64,000 bases of DNA from Belliella buryatensis (lineage in GTDB: Bacteria; Bacteroidota; Bacteroidia; Cytophagales; Cyclobacteriaceae), in the NCBI RefSeq assembly GCF_900188245.1, contig NZ_FZOK01000001.1, positions 310,001-374,000 on the forward strand, read 5' to 3'. Below the pieces are notes generated by a model. It was not told the DNA's origin and ran no database searches. It saw only the letters and a list, made by a program, of their open reading frames with translations. Numbering within the stretch: position 1 is the first letter of the stretch; every line of letters starts with the position of its first letter. Position numbers and translations under genes: made by a program. Positions 1 to 9,570 of the stretch are shown here, piece after piece.

Positions 1-731
1 TCCAACCCACAGGAGAAAAGGCTCCAGAGTTCAAATTGAGGACTGTTGTAATCGATGCTGGACATGGTGGCAGGGACCCGGGTGCACTAGGCGCTTTCAG
101 TAAGGAAAAAGACATCACACTAAAAGTAGCTTTACAAGTAGGGAAATATATAGAAGAATATTTACCAGATGTGAAGGTCATATATACCCGGCAATCTGAT
201 GTAGCCGTGGACTTGAAGGAAAGGCCTAATATAGCTAATAGAAACAGGGCAGATCTTTTTATTTCTATTCATTGCAACGCAGCCGCTAATCGATCTGCTT
301 ATGGGACAGAAACTTTCGTGATGGGTACCAAAAACTTTGAGGCAAATTTCGATATCGTGAAAAGAGAAAACTCCGTAATCCTACTCGAGGACAACTACGA
401 AGAAAATTACGAAGGATTCGATCCTACTTCACCAGAATCTTATATCATGTTCAACATCATGCAGAAAGCTTTCCTTTCCAATAGCCTTTCTCTCGCCTCG
501 AAGATTGAAAATGATTTTACTAGCAGAGTTAATCGCCATAGTCGGGGTGTAAAACAAGCACCCCTCTACGTTCTGTGGACCACGAGCATGCCATCCGTTT
601 TGGTGGAGCTAGGTTTTATATCCAATCCAAATGAAGAAAGATATCTCAACAGTAAAGATGGACAAACCTATTTAGCATCCGCCATCTATCGTTCGGTAAA
701 AGCATACAAAGAGGAAATAGAGTCTCTATGA
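1..731 (+). CDS. N-acetylmuramoyl-L-alanine amidase (Amidase_3), 5' end outside window
   Basis: Zinc-dependent amidase that cleaves the lactyl-Ala bond of peptidoglycan, acting in the periplasm. The visible part opens with the zinc-ligand motif IDAGHGGRDPG, has the FISIHCNA segment and ends with the catalytic VLVELGFISN motif, which together define Amidase_3. The reading frame stays open to base 3 with no stop. The only nearby start is a TTG at 36 right before the conserved domain, so the true N-terminus (signal or accessory domain) lies to the left of the window. An insertion of about 60 residues between the SIHCNA segment and the helix before the last motif is common in Bacteroidota amidases. 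A strong hairpin follows the stop. The family call is firm; the role (cell separation or turnover) is inferred. Confidence 0.9.
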   Translation, partial: QPTGEKAPEFKLRTVVIDAGHGGRDPGALGAFSKEKDITLKVALQVGKYIEEYLPDVKVIYTRQSDVAVDLKERPNIANRNRADLFISIHCNAAANRSAYGTETFVMGTKNFEANFDIVKRENSVILLEDNYEENYEGFDPTSPESYIMFNIMQKAFLSNSLSLASKIENDFTSRVNRHSRGVKQAPLYVLWTTSMPSVLVELGFISNPNEERYLNSKDGQTYLASAIYRSVKAYKEEIESL

Positions 732-766
732 TCGTTGCCTTGTCCAAAACATAAAACTTTCTATTG

Positions 767-800
767 TCGCCTTCACAAACTCGTTTTGTGAAGGCGATTT
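767..800 (+). terminator. Intrinsic terminator after the amidase
   Basis: Thirteen-base perfect arms (TCGCCTTCACAAA at 767-779 and its complement at 785-797) with a 5-base loop, followed by a T-rich run. It lies 35 bases past the amidase stop and before the carboxylase promoter region. Confidence 0.8.
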
Positions 801-869
801 GCTTTTATTAAGTCCCACATATCAAAACTCCCATGCTATTTTGAAACTTATCAACATATTACCTTATTT

Positions 870-877
870 TAGCTTTG
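870..877 (+). promoter_or_regulatory. Candidate -7 promoter element of the carboxylase gene
   Basis: TAGCTTTG matches the Bacteroidota -7 consensus TAnnTTTG and lies 22 bases before the ATG at 900. A TTTG at 840-843 is too far away (26 bases) to be a standard -33 box, so only the -7 element is proposed. Confidence 0.35.
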
Positions 878-899
878 AAAATTAAACCCGAATAACTTT

Positions 900-2528
900 A
901 TGGATATTGAATTCAATAAAAACGAAGATCAAAACAAACAACTACTTTTTCAGCTGCGCAAAAAAATAGAGAAAGTCAAATTAGGTGGTGGGGAAAAGAG
1001 AATTGCCAAAGAGCATGAAAAAGGCAAATTGACTGCAAGAGAAAGAATTGATTACTTGAGAGACACTGATTCAGATTTTTTGGAAATTGGTGCGCTTACC
1101 GCTGACGGAATGTATGAAGAAGAAGGGGGGTGTCCTTCTGCTGGGGTGGTGACTGGAATCGGATATGTAAAAGGTCGCATGTGTATGATTGTTGCCAATG
1201 ACGCGACAGTCAAAGCAGGAGCATGGTTTCCAATGACCGCAAAAAAGAACCTTAGAGCTCAAGAGATAGCTATGGAAAACAGACTACCTATCATCTACTT
1301 GGTAGATAGTGCTGGAGTATTTCTGCCCATGCAAAACGAGATATTCCCTGACAAAGAGCATTTTGGAAGACAGTTTAGAAATAATGCAAAGATGTCTTCC
1401 ATGGGTATCATTCAAGTTGCCGCTATCATGGGTAGCTGTGTTGCTGGGGGAGCATATCTACCTATCATGTCAGATGAGGCCATGATTGTAGACAAGACTG
1501 GCTCTATTTTCCTGGCTGGTTCTTATCTGGTCAAAGCTGCTATTGGAGAAAGTGTAGATAACGAAACACTTGGAGGTGCTACTACACATTGTGAAATATC
1601 AGGAGTCACCGATAATAAATATGATACTGATCAAGAATGTCTTGATGCCATAAGGAATATTTTTGACAAAATAGGTGCTTACGAAAAGGCTGGGTTTGAT
1701 AGAAAAGAAGCCGCAAAGCCTAAAAAAGATGAAACTGAACTTTATGGAGTTTTTCCATCTGATAGAGTAAAGCCCTATGATATGCGAGAAATTATCGAGC
1801 GTTTAGTGGATGAATCAGAATTTGATGAATACAAAAAAGATTATGGCAAAACCTTGCTCTGTGGTACAGCAAGAATTGAAGGATGGGCAGTAGGAATCAT
1901 CGCAAATCAGCGAAAGATTGTCAAAAATAAGAAAGGAGAAATGCAGATGGGTGGCGTTATCTACTCTGACTCTGCTGACAAAGCTGCTAGATTCATAATG
2001 AATTGTAATCAGCGAAAAATCCCCCTTCTTTTCATACAAGATGTATCCGGGTTTATGGTTGGCAGTAAGGCCGAACATGGTGGAATCATCAAAGATGGTG
2101 CAAAGATGGTCAATGCGATGGCAAATTCAGTAGTCCCTAAATTCACCATTGTGATTGGAAACTCCTATGGTGCAGGAAATTACGCGATGTGTGGCAAAGC
2201 TTATGACCCACGGCTAATTTACTCTTGGCCAACAGCACAAATGGCGGTAATGTCGGGAGCTTCTGCCGCCAAAACTTTGCTCCAAATCAAAGTAGCCTCT
2301 CTGAAAAAATCAGGAGAGACAATTACACCTGAAGATGAAAAGAAACTACTAGAAGAGATCACTGCCAAATACAATGAAGAATTAAGTCCTTATTATGCCG
2401 CTTCTAGGCTTTGGGTAGATGGTGTCATCGATCCGCTTGAAACTAGAAAAGTCATCAGTATGGGTATCGAAGCAGCCAATCACGCTCCTATCACTGAAAA
2501 ATTCAACGTAGGTGTGATTCAAACTTAA
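900..2528 (+). CDS. Acyl-CoA carboxylase, carboxyltransferase (beta) subunit
   Basis: Carboxyltransferase subunit that moves CO2 from biotin to an acyl-CoA, working with a biotin-carboxylase/BCCP subunit that is not in this window. The 542 residues carry both crotonase-like halves: the N-terminal acyl-CoA site around GGAYLPIMSDE and the C-terminal biotin site around SGFMVG...GNSYGAGNYAMCGKAYDP. The last motif is closest to methylcrotonyl-CoA carboxylase beta chains (leucine degradation), but propionyl-CoA is possible. A methylmalonyl-CoA epimerase gene at 55.4 kb shows that propionate-type metabolism exists in this genome, so the substrate is left open. The ATG start is well placed and a strong terminator follows. 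Confidence 0.88.
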   Translation: MDIEFNKNEDQNKQLLFQLRKKIEKVKLGGGEKRIAKEHEKGKLTARERIDYLRDTDSDFLEIGALTADGMYEEEGGCPSAGVVTGIGYVKGRMCMIVANDATVKAGAWFPMTAKKNLRAQEIAMENRLPIIYLVDSAGVFLPMQNEIFPDKEHFGRQFRNNAKMSSMGIIQVAAIMGSCVAGGAYLPIMSDEAMIVDKTGSIFLAGSYLVKAAIGESVDNETLGGATTHCEISGVTDNKYDTDQECLDAIRNIFDKIGAYEKAGFDRKEAAKPKKDETELYGVFPSDRVKPYDMREIIERLVDESEFDEYKKDYGKTLLCGTARIEGWAVGIIANQRKIVKNKKGEMQMGGVIYSDSADKAARFIMNCNQRKIPLLFIQDVSGFMVGSKAEHGGIIKDGAKMVNAMANSVVPKFTIVIGNSYGAGNYAMCGKAYDPRLIYSWPTAQMAVMSGASAAKTLLQIKVASLKKSGETITPEDEKKLLEEITAKYNEELSPYYAASRLWVDGVIDPLETRKVISMGIEAANHAPITEKFNVGVIQT

Positions 2529-2547
2529 TTCATATTTGAAGACAAAA

Positions 2548-2585
2548 AATAAAAAAGTCAGCAAATTGATCTGCTGACTTTTTTA
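2548..2585 (+). terminator. Intrinsic terminator after the carboxylase gene
   Basis: AAAAAAGTCAGCA...TGCTGACTTTTTT hairpin with a short loop and a T run. It lies 20 bases after the stop. The A-rich left side could also let it act on the other strand. Confidence 0.85.
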
Positions 2586-2745
2586 TTTTGTATTCCCATT
2601 TCGACCTTAATTAGCATTAGGCGATATATAACTAAAGTTTTTAGCAATTGTATAGTTCTCTGCGAACTGTTGTCAGTAGACTGGCAGTTTCTCTCAATAG
2701 TTGAAGTAACAAATTCAATTATTGGCTCAATTACAAAGAATTAAA

Positions 2746-3120
2746 TTAATACCTGTACATTCCTTGCGATCTTTTTGGCTTGGATAGATTTCTTAGCAAT
2801 GCGCCAGTTAATCCGCTAAATCCGCCAAGTAATACTCCTAAAACTCCAGTGGCTATCCAAAGTAGATTACTTTGTTCCATTCCCATCAAATCAGCCATCT
2901 TATCGGGAAGTGAAGAACTTGTATCAATACTAATAAAAATCGCTTTACCGAGCCAAACCAAACCCATTCCCAAACCTGCCGCAAAAAAAGAGGATGCCCC
3001 ACTTGATGACATCAAGTAAGACAAAACTACAATGATTCCCATCAAATAGGGATAGCTAAAGTATGGTCCTAAAAATAAAACTAATATAGCTGTTAAGATT
3101 AATAAGGCTGTGAACTTCAT
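2746..3120 (-). CDS. Small membrane protein, unknown function
   Basis: A 124-residue hydrophobic protein. I place the start at the ATG at 3120 (MKFTALLILTA); the open frame extends further but overlaps the acylase gene. It has about three to four membrane segments (residues 3-40, 45-65 and 85-115 roughly), a Gly-rich segment GVLGVLLGGFSGLTGALL near the C-terminus and a basic tail (NLSKPKRSQGMYRY). It starts five bases after the stop of the penicillin-acylase-like gene, so the two are probably co-transcribed. I do not recognise the family. Confidence 0.6.
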   Translation of the reverse strand: MKFTALLILTAILVLFLGPYFSYPYLMGIIVVLSYLMSSSGASSFFAAGLGMGLVWLGKAIFISIDTSSSLPDKMADLMGMEQSNLLWIATGVLGVLLGGFSGLTGALLRNLSKPKRSQGMYRY

Positions 3121-3125
3121 AATTT

Positions 3126-5549
3126 CTATGGCTTTAATGTTGTTGAAAAAAGGGTGCTTTGAGAATCCTGGATCTTCTGGAGCTTGAAGTTCACATATTC
3201 TCCGTTTGCCCATTTTTTTAGGAATGAATCATAATATTTGCTACCAGGGTTTCCAGATTGTCCTCCTGGATAGATCCCAAAAGCTTCAGGTTCGTCCCCA
3301 AGTTCTACCACCATTCTCCAACTCGCTCCATGGCGCTCAGAAGTTGCATTGAGAATTCCTGCCCCTCCACCAGTATAAATACCTTCAAAAGAGAAAGATT
3401 TGAAATTGGGCACCAAATGTTGAATAGTAGTATTTTTATGATTCACCCAAGTATAATCACCTTTTTCCTCCTTCAATTTCTTCACCTGTACAATCATGGA
3501 ATCAAAACTTGCTAAAACATGATCCTTGGCTGACTCAATTTGCGCTGTAGTTTTTTTATCAAAGAGAAAGGAAGTTGGCTCATTGGTTAGTAATTTGACC
3601 GTTTGATAATTGTTAGGAAGTACAACTGGAAGGTCTGATTTTCTCAAATCTTCCCATATGCTTCGATGCAAATACCTCCACCAAAGGTGAAATAAAGTCG
3701 GTGCAGTTTGATTAGGAAAGGTAAAGAAATTCCAATCAGCCAGATCCTTCAAATAAGCTACATTTTCCGCACCAGCATTGATCAAAGAGTCAGCTTTGAT
3801 GTAATTCATCATGATCGGCAGTGCTTCGTATGCATGAAGATGAAAATTATCAAACTGAAGTTCCATCATATCACCAACAGTGATTTGATTCATTTCACTC
3901 AAACGCTGATTCAATCTTCTATTTCTATAATGCTCAAAACTATTATCGAAAACATAATACGGATAAGAAGGGTCTACGGAGTGTTGATTTGCAGAAGCAA
4001 CAAACCCTCTCGCTGGATTTAGAGTTGCTGCATGGTGTTCATTTGGAATAAAGTCCTTCCATTCCATTCTAGGATCATTTCCATCCATCAAAAATCTGCC
4101 CTGATCCTCCCATTTTAGCGGAAACCTGCCTTGTACTTTCATGGCTATATCGCCTGATTTGGATGCAAAAACAAAATTCTGGGCTGGCGAGGTATAGTAT
4201 TCTAATGCTGCGATGTAATCATCATGAGATTTTCCTTTATTCAATAAAATAAAAGTCTTCTGCTCGTTGGAAGGTAAATGTGCAGTCCATTTCAGTGCAA
4301 AATTCACATCTTGTCTTTCTGCCCTGAAAGATTGGTCATATACCACGGGGCCATGATGGGTATAAACTACAGTATCGAGATAAGATGCCTCTCCCTTAAC
4401 TTTGATTTCTTCAATTCTAAAAGTACTTTGGATCCATTGATCGTTGTATAGGTACTCTGTACGATCATCGTTTTTAAAAGTAATTGCATACCAATCTCTG
4501 GTATCTCGGGTGGCATTGGTCACACCCCAAGCAATATTTTCATTGAATCCCGAAATGATCCCCAACGCCCCAGGAAGGGTAGCACCCTTGACCGAATGAT
4601 TAGGAGTAGTCAATTGCATTGCATACCAGAGTGAAGGCAAATTTAAACTCAAATGTGGGTCATTCGCTAGGATTGTTCTGCCTGATGCAGTTTTACTTCC
4701 TGATACTGCCCAGTTATTTGAACCTACACCAGGCTCAGGTTGAGGCATGGTTTTTACAAAAATCGAATCATTGGGGTAATTAATTCCTTCTGGCTTGGAG
4801 ACTTCCAAAGGTGTAAAATCCCAAAGCTTTTCAGCTTCAATTACTGGATCATTTTCCTCTGGAAATAGGGGGAATAGCTTTTCTAGCAATTCAGGCCCAA
4901 GAATAGTTCTCAAGTTGGTATATTCTAGGTCTCGATCTCCAACTAACATATCTGCCATGTACTTCAGCAAAAGAAGAGATTTGTAAGGCGACCATCTTTC
5001 GGGTTTGTAATTGAGTATCTTGTATTCAATCGGCATTCTTGCGACAGTAAGTCCATCAATGTACTGATTGACTCCTTCAGAGTAGGCCTGCACAAGTTTG
5101 AAAGTCTCAGGATCATTATTTTCCAAAAACTGTATCCCTTGCTCAGCTGCAAATGGCATACCCTTTCTTCTTGTCATCCTGTCCAAATCAATAGCTATTG
5201 GACCCACAATTTCAGAGATTCTACCTGCGGCAGCCATAGTCTGAAACTCCATTTGCCATAGGCGGTTTTGAGCTGTGACATACCCCTGAGCTCTGTATAG
5301 ATCTATTTCATTTTGAGCAAAAATGTGGGGAATCAAGTTCTCATCATACTGTATGGTCACAGGTGAAGTTAGTCCAGTAAGCCTAATTTCTTCCTTTACA
5401 AGCTGATCTTCTGAATAGGAATTCTGCCAAAATCCATGATTTGGATCTAATAACTTGCCAAGTGGTGGAATGCTGCCAAATTGAAGGGAAAGTGCTACGC
5501 CAAGTGAAATGGTAATAATCAAGGCTAAAGCAAAACTTATATATTTCAT
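3126..5549 (-). CDS. Penicillin acylase family (Ntn hydrolase)
   Basis: An 807-residue self-processing amidohydrolase, exported by an N-terminal signal/anchor (residues 1-25). The precursor would be cut before the nucleophile Ser277 in GVGSNNWAVSGSKTASG, giving an alpha chain of about 250 residues and a beta chain of about 530. The NDPHLSL motif right after the nucleophile and the N-terminal segment with LWQMEFQTMAAAGR are typical of the family. Substrates range from N-acyl amino acids and beta-lactams to acyl-homoserine lactones; the sequence does not decide. It is followed five bases later by a small membrane protein gene. Confidence 0.88.
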   Translation of the reverse strand: MKYISFALALIITISLGVALSLQFGSIPPLGKLLDPNHGFWQNSYSEDQLVKEEIRLTGLTSPVTIQYDENLIPHIFAQNEIDLYRAQGYVTAQNRLWQMEFQTMAAAGRISEIVGPIAIDLDRMTRRKGMPFAAEQGIQFLENNDPETFKLVQAYSEGVNQYIDGLTVARMPIEYKILNYKPERWSPYKSLLLLKYMADMLVGDRDLEYTNLRTILGPELLEKLFPLFPEENDPVIEAEKLWDFTPLEVSKPEGINYPNDSIFVKTMPQPEPGVGSNNWAVSGSKTASGRTILANDPHLSLNLPSLWYAMQLTTPNHSVKGATLPGALGIISGFNENIAWGVTNATRDTRDWYAITFKNDDRTEYLYNDQWIQSTFRIEEIKVKGEASYLDTVVYTHHGPVVYDQSFRAERQDVNFALKWTAHLPSNEQKTFILLNKGKSHDDYIAALEYYTSPAQNFVFASKSGDIAMKVQGRFPLKWEDQGRFLMDGNDPRMEWKDFIPNEHHAATLNPARGFVASANQHSVDPSYPYYVFDNSFEHYRNRRLNQRLSEMNQITVGDMMELQFDNFHLHAYEALPIMMNYIKADSLINAGAENVAYLKDLADWNFFTFPNQTAPTLFHLWWRYLHRSIWEDLRKSDLPVVLPNNYQTVKLLTNEPTSFLFDKKTTAQIESAKDHVLASFDSMIVQVKKLKEEKGDYTWVNHKNTTIQHLVPNFKSFSFEGIYTGGGAGILNATSERHGASWRMVVELGDEPEAFGIYPGGQSGNPGSKYYDSFLKKWANGEYVNFKLQKIQDSQSTLFSTTLKP

Positions 5550-5624
5550 AAGTAGGAGTGATCTAAGAGCTTAAATATAGAAAAAATGTCTAAGATTAGA
5601 AATTGAATAAAAATCAGAAATCGA

Positions 5625-5671
5625 ATGGGCTAGTAAAGTATTTTAATATGAAAAACACTTTGCCAGCCCAT
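5625..5671 (-). terminator. Inverted repeat downstream of acnA
   Basis: ATGGGCT at 5625-5631 pairs with AGCCCAT at 5665-5671, with additional AAAGT/ACTTT pairing inside. It lies between the acnA stop and the next minus-strand gene. The T run on the minus strand is weak, so termination is likely but not certain. Confidence 0.45.
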
Positions 5672-5709
5672 AGACTCATAACTATTTTGTCTTATTTTAG
5701 ATCTATGCT

Positions 5710-8484
5710 CTATTTTTTAAGGAAATCTCTCAACACATAATGTAAGATTCCGCCATTTTTAAAGTATTCAATCTCAATCGCTGAATCTAAGCGACATATC
5801 ACTTCAAAACTCGTTGATCTCTCATCATTGAGGTTAGCTTCTACTACCAGTTTTTTAAGAGGCGATAGTCCCTCTGAGATTCCTTTGATACTGAAACTCT
5901 CTTTACCAGTCAGCCCAAGACTATCTGCAGTATCTTCCGGCATATATTGTAAAGGAAGTACACCCATTCCTACAAGATTACTTCTATGAATCCTCTCGTA
6001 GCTCTCAGCCAAAACGGCCTTGATTCCTAAAAGGTTGGTACCTTTGGCCGCCCAGTCTCTTGACGAACCGCTCCCATATTCCTTACCTGCTAATACAATC
6101 AGGGGGGTGTTTGCCTCCCTGTATTTGATAGCTGCATCATAAACACTCATCTCGTTACCACTTGGCACATGAATGGTATATCCACCCTCTTTTGTAGCAA
6201 GTTGATTTTTGATACGAACATTGGCAAAAGTTCCCCTCACCATTACCTCATCATTACCTCTTCTGGAGCCGTATGAATTAAAATCCTTTTTTTCTACTCC
6301 ACGACTAACCAAATATTGACCTGCAGGACTGTGTTCTGCAAATGATCCTGCTGGTGAAATATGATCTGTAGTGATACTATCTCCTAACTTCAAAAGCACT
6401 TTTGCTTCTAAAATGTCATTGGGTTCAAGCACATTTTCAGATAGTCCTTCAAAAAATGGGGCTTCTTTGATATAAGTGCTTTGATCAGACCATTGATAAA
6501 TTTCATCCTTGGGCGCTTCTAGTTTTTTCCACTGCTCATTTCCTTCAAAGATCTCTCCATAGCTTTTTTCGAAATCAGCAGGAGAAAGCACTTTACTCAT
6601 CACCTCAAAAATCTCATCATTGCTTGGCCAAATATCTTTTAAATAAACAGGCTCCAAATTTGGATCGTAGCCAAGTGGCTCTTCATTCAAATCGACATCT
6701 ACCCTACCTGCCAAAGCATAGGCTACAACGAGCATAGGTGACATTAGGTAGTTCATTTTTACTTGAGGGTGAACCCTAGCTTCGAAATTTCTATTTCCTG
6801 ATAAAACAGAACTCACTACCAGATCATTCTCTTCTACAGCCTTAGCAATATGCCTAGGAAGTGGACCTGAATTCCCAATACAAGAAGTGCACCCATAACC
6901 CACTACGTGAAACCTCAAAGCCTCTAAGTCATCCAAAAGCCCAGCAGTCTCCAAATAATCAGTTACTACTTTGGATCCTGGCGCCAATGATGTTTTTACC
7001 CAAGGCTTGACATCTAATCCTCTTTCTCTTGCCTTACGAGCTACCAATCCTGCTCCTATCATGACTGAAGGATTGGATGTATTGGTACAAGAAGTTATTG
7101 CGGCGATCACAATGGAACCATCGTGCAATGCAAACTTTTCATTATGGAGTTTGACGACAACGGTTTTAAGTCCGTTTTTTACTTTTGTCTCATATTCTAC
7201 TTCGGCTACATTACTTCCCTCTCGATCTGAAGGCTGACTACCTCCTTCAGCATACCAGCGTCCCTCGTCTCTTTTATCTATTGGAATATAAGCTCTTCCA
7301 TGCACTTCTTCGAGAAGTTCCCCGAACTTTTGCTTGAACTCACGAACAAGAATTTTATCCTGCGGCCGCTTTGGACCTGAAACAGTTGGTTCAACTGTAC
7401 TTAGATCTAATTCTACTACGGAACTGTACTTGATTTTATCTTCATCAGCTCTCCAAAGCATATTTGCTTTGGTATAATCTTCTACTAATTGAATTTGATC
7501 TTTGGCTCGATTGGTTTTATCCATGTAATCCAGCGTGCGATCATCTATGGGAAAATAGGTCACTGTGCAACCAAACTCAGGTGACATATTAGAAATTGTA
7601 GCTCTATCTGGAACTGTCAAATGATCAAGACCGGAACCGAATACTTCTACAAACTTACCTACCACACCATGCTGTCTAAGCAATTGTGTAATTGTAAGCA
7701 CCATATCAGTAGCAGTAGTCCCTAGAGGAAGCTTTCCAGTAAGTTTTAAACCTACTACCTCTGGCATAATAAAATAAATTGGTTGACCAAGTATAGCTGC
7801 TTCTGCTTCGATACCACCGACTCCCCAAGCCACTACACCTATCCCATTCACCATAGGAGTATGGGAATCTGTTCCCACAAGTGTATCTGGAAAAACATTC
7901 CCATCTCTAGCAATCACTCCCTGGGCTAAGTATTCTAAATTAACCTGATGGCAAATTCCCATTCCTGGAGGAACAACAGAAAAGTTATCAAATGCTTTTT
8001 GAGCCCATTTCAGAAATTGGTAGCGCTCACCATTCCGTTCATATTCTACATCTACATTTTTCTGATAAGAATAATTGGTACCAAAATAATCCACTTGCAC
8101 AGAATGGTCTATGACTAGATCAACTGGTATCAGGGGGTTGATTTTTTTGGGGTCTTTGCCTTTCCTAACAGCTTCTGCTCTCAAAGATGCAATATCTACT
8201 ACAGCTGGCACTCCTGTAAAGTCTTGCATCAAGACTCTGGCGGGCTTGAAAGGGATATCCTTATCAGAGGGCTCTGGAGACCAGTTGGCAAGTGTTTCAA
8301 TATGTTCCTTAGTAATAGCAAAATCATCATAATTCCTTAGTGCGTTTTCTAATAGAATTCTTATAGAGAAGGGTAGTTGATCAATTTTAAATCCAGCTTC
8401 TTGCAAAGCAGTTAAGCTCCAGTAAGTAAAAGATCCTTTGGAGGAGTTTAGGGTTTTTTTAGCGTCAAAAGGGTTCTGTGACAT
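5710..8484 (-). CDS. acnA: Aconitate hydratase A
   Basis: TCA-cycle enzyme converting citrate to isocitrate through a [4Fe-4S] cluster. The 924 residues match the AcnA/IRP1 class in length. The N-terminal domain has LVGTDSHTPMVNGIGVVAWGVGG, the cluster cysteines sit in AITSCTNTSNP and GYGCTSCIGNSGP, and the swivel domain carries SRRGNDEVMVRGTFAN and the GKEYGSGSSRDWAAKG segment. It appears monocistronic on the minus strand, with about 120 bases of AT-rich upstream sequence before the repeat elements begin. Nothing is missing from the active site. Confidence 0.96.
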   Translation of the reverse strand: MSQNPFDAKKTLNSSKGSFTYWSLTALQEAGFKIDQLPFSIRILLENALRNYDDFAITKEHIETLANWSPEPSDKDIPFKPARVLMQDFTGVPAVVDIASLRAEAVRKGKDPKKINPLIPVDLVIDHSVQVDYFGTNYSYQKNVDVEYERNGERYQFLKWAQKAFDNFSVVPPGMGICHQVNLEYLAQGVIARDGNVFPDTLVGTDSHTPMVNGIGVVAWGVGGIEAEAAILGQPIYFIMPEVVGLKLTGKLPLGTTATDMVLTITQLLRQHGVVGKFVEVFGSGLDHLTVPDRATISNMSPEFGCTVTYFPIDDRTLDYMDKTNRAKDQIQLVEDYTKANMLWRADEDKIKYSSVVELDLSTVEPTVSGPKRPQDKILVREFKQKFGELLEEVHGRAYIPIDKRDEGRWYAEGGSQPSDREGSNVAEVEYETKVKNGLKTVVVKLHNEKFALHDGSIVIAAITSCTNTSNPSVMIGAGLVARKARERGLDVKPWVKTSLAPGSKVVTDYLETAGLLDDLEALRFHVVGYGCTSCIGNSGPLPRHIAKAVEENDLVVSSVLSGNRNFEARVHPQVKMNYLMSPMLVVAYALAGRVDVDLNEEPLGYDPNLEPVYLKDIWPSNDEIFEVMSKVLSPADFEKSYGEIFEGNEQWKKLEAPKDEIYQWSDQSTYIKEAPFFEGLSENVLEPNDILEAKVLLKLGDSITTDHISPAGSFAEHSPAGQYLVSRGVEKKDFNSYGSRRGNDEVMVRGTFANVRIKNQLATKEGGYTIHVPSGNEMSVYDAAIKYREANTPLIVLAGKEYGSGSSRDWAAKGTNLLGIKAVLAESYERIHRSNLVGMGVLPLQYMPEDTADSLGLTGKESFSIKGISEGLSPLKKLVVEANLNDERSTSFEVICRLDSAIEIEYFKNGGILHYVLRDFLKK

Positions 8485-8594
8485 AATTAGAATCGGTTTA
8501 AGTTTAAAATCTTAATTTAAAAAACGGTTAATTCTAAATATCGTTATTTTTCAACGGAAAAGTGGAATAAATAGCTAAAAAGTGAATTTCAAAT

Positions 8595-8763
8595 AAAAGC
8601 TAATATGATTATCCGCAATGACACCAGTAATTCAATAAAACGAAAGGATCAAGCGGATAATCGTCAACGGACGACGGTCGACAGTCGACAACATCTGAAT
8701 TTAAGGTGTGTGCGTAATAAAATATGGTTACTGGTGCGAAAGCGGATATACCTAAAAGCTAAT
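8595..8763 (+). mobile_element. MITE-like element copy A with 10-bp target duplication
   Basis: A 149-bp non-coding element (8605-8753) flanked on both sides by the identical 10-mer AAAAGCTAAT (8595-8604 and 8754-8763). Its ends are imperfect inverted repeats: ATTATCCGCAATGACACCAG at the left and a match to its complement (GTTACTGGTGCGAAAGCGGA) at the right. An inner block GCGGATAATCGTCAACGGAC and GTCGAC-rich palindromes follow. Related copies lie at 8791, 25919, 27110 and 28681. It has no reading frame of its own, so movement would depend on a transposase encoded elsewhere. Confidence 0.75.
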
Positions 8764-8790
8764 TTCAAAAGAATAAAGTTTTTTCATTCC

Positions 8791-8943
8791 ACACATTTTC
8801 ACTTCCACCTCAGTAGCCAAAAAATAGTGGTATGTCCTAATACAATTAATAAATTGAAAACAAGTCAACTAAAAACCAATAACGATTATCCTCTAGATCA
8901 TTTGTGAACAAATTTGCATGCTGAAGTCATTGCGGATAATCTT
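8791..8943 (-). mobile_element. MITE-like element copy D, reverse orientation, diverged
   Basis: Read on the minus strand it begins GATTATCCGCAATGAC, exactly like copy A. It has GGATAATCGTTA about 50 bases in (copy A: GGATAATCGTCA) and ends near GGCTACTGAGGTGGAAGTG, which resembles the copy A right end. Its size is about 150 bp, the same as copy A. It lies 37 bases from copy A in opposite orientation, so the outer ends of the two form a perfect 16-bp inverted repeat over about 340 bp. No clear target duplication is seen. Confidence 0.55.
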
Positions 8944-8958
8944 ATTTCCTTCTTTGGA

Positions 8959-9537
8959 TTAAAACTTGATACTCATGTTCAAAGTAATCTGCTGATATTT
9001 GAAATCTCCTTGACCTGTAAAAACATTATCAATATTAATTTTTTGATCATTAAGCTCCCGTTCATATCGGATATCAAGCCCAAGATTATTGAAATTTAAT
9101 CCTATCCCAAACTGATACCCCATATTGTATTTGTCATATTCCAGAGACTTGAGGTCGTCTTGAATGGTATAATGAAGCGCTGGCCCTCCAAAAAAAGAAA
9201 CTACAGGACCTAACACATTCAGGCCTACCAAAAGGGGCATATCCAATCGTTCTGTTCTTAACTGAGTAGAATTGATTTCAGAGTTAAGTTGCGTATAAGC
9301 TAGTTCGGGTCTCACAAATAGTGGCCCTACTTCTATCTTACCAAAAAGGCCTACATTGTATCCCCAATTATTCAAGGGGTCACTCAATACAAGTTCAGCG
9401 TCTCTGAAATACTTTCCATTGGAATTATAATTAAGTCCTCCTTTTATACCCCAACCTGTCTTAGACTGGGCATTGATTTCAGTGCTGAAAAATAGCATAC
9501 TTATCAGGACTAATGTAATCTGAACTAGCTTTTTCAT
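8959..9537 (-). CDS. Outer-membrane beta-barrel protein (PorT/OMP_b-brl_2 type)
   Basis: A 192-residue protein with a signal peptide ending in EINAQS (residues 1-24). The mature part alternates hydrophobic and polar residues in eight or so strands (for example GWGIKGGLNYN, GPLFVRPELAYTQLNSE, MGYQFGIGLNF, LGLDIRYERELND) and ends in the aromatic motif NMSIKF, as outer-membrane barrels do. This family is widespread in Bacteroidota and usually of unknown cargo or structural role. Repeat element copy D lies only about 15 bases after its stop. Confidence 0.8.
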   Translation of the reverse strand: MKKLVQITLVLISMLFFSTEINAQSKTGWGIKGGLNYNSNGKYFRDAELVLSDPLNNWGYNVGLFGKIEVGPLFVRPELAYTQLNSEINSTQLRTERLDMPLLVGLNVLGPVVSFFGGPALHYTIQDDLKSLEYDKYNMGYQFGIGLNFNNLGLDIRYERELNDQKINIDNVFTGQGDFKYQQITLNMSIKF

Positions 9538-9570
9538 TGGGCGATTAAGTTAAAGCTCTTTTTTTTCAGA

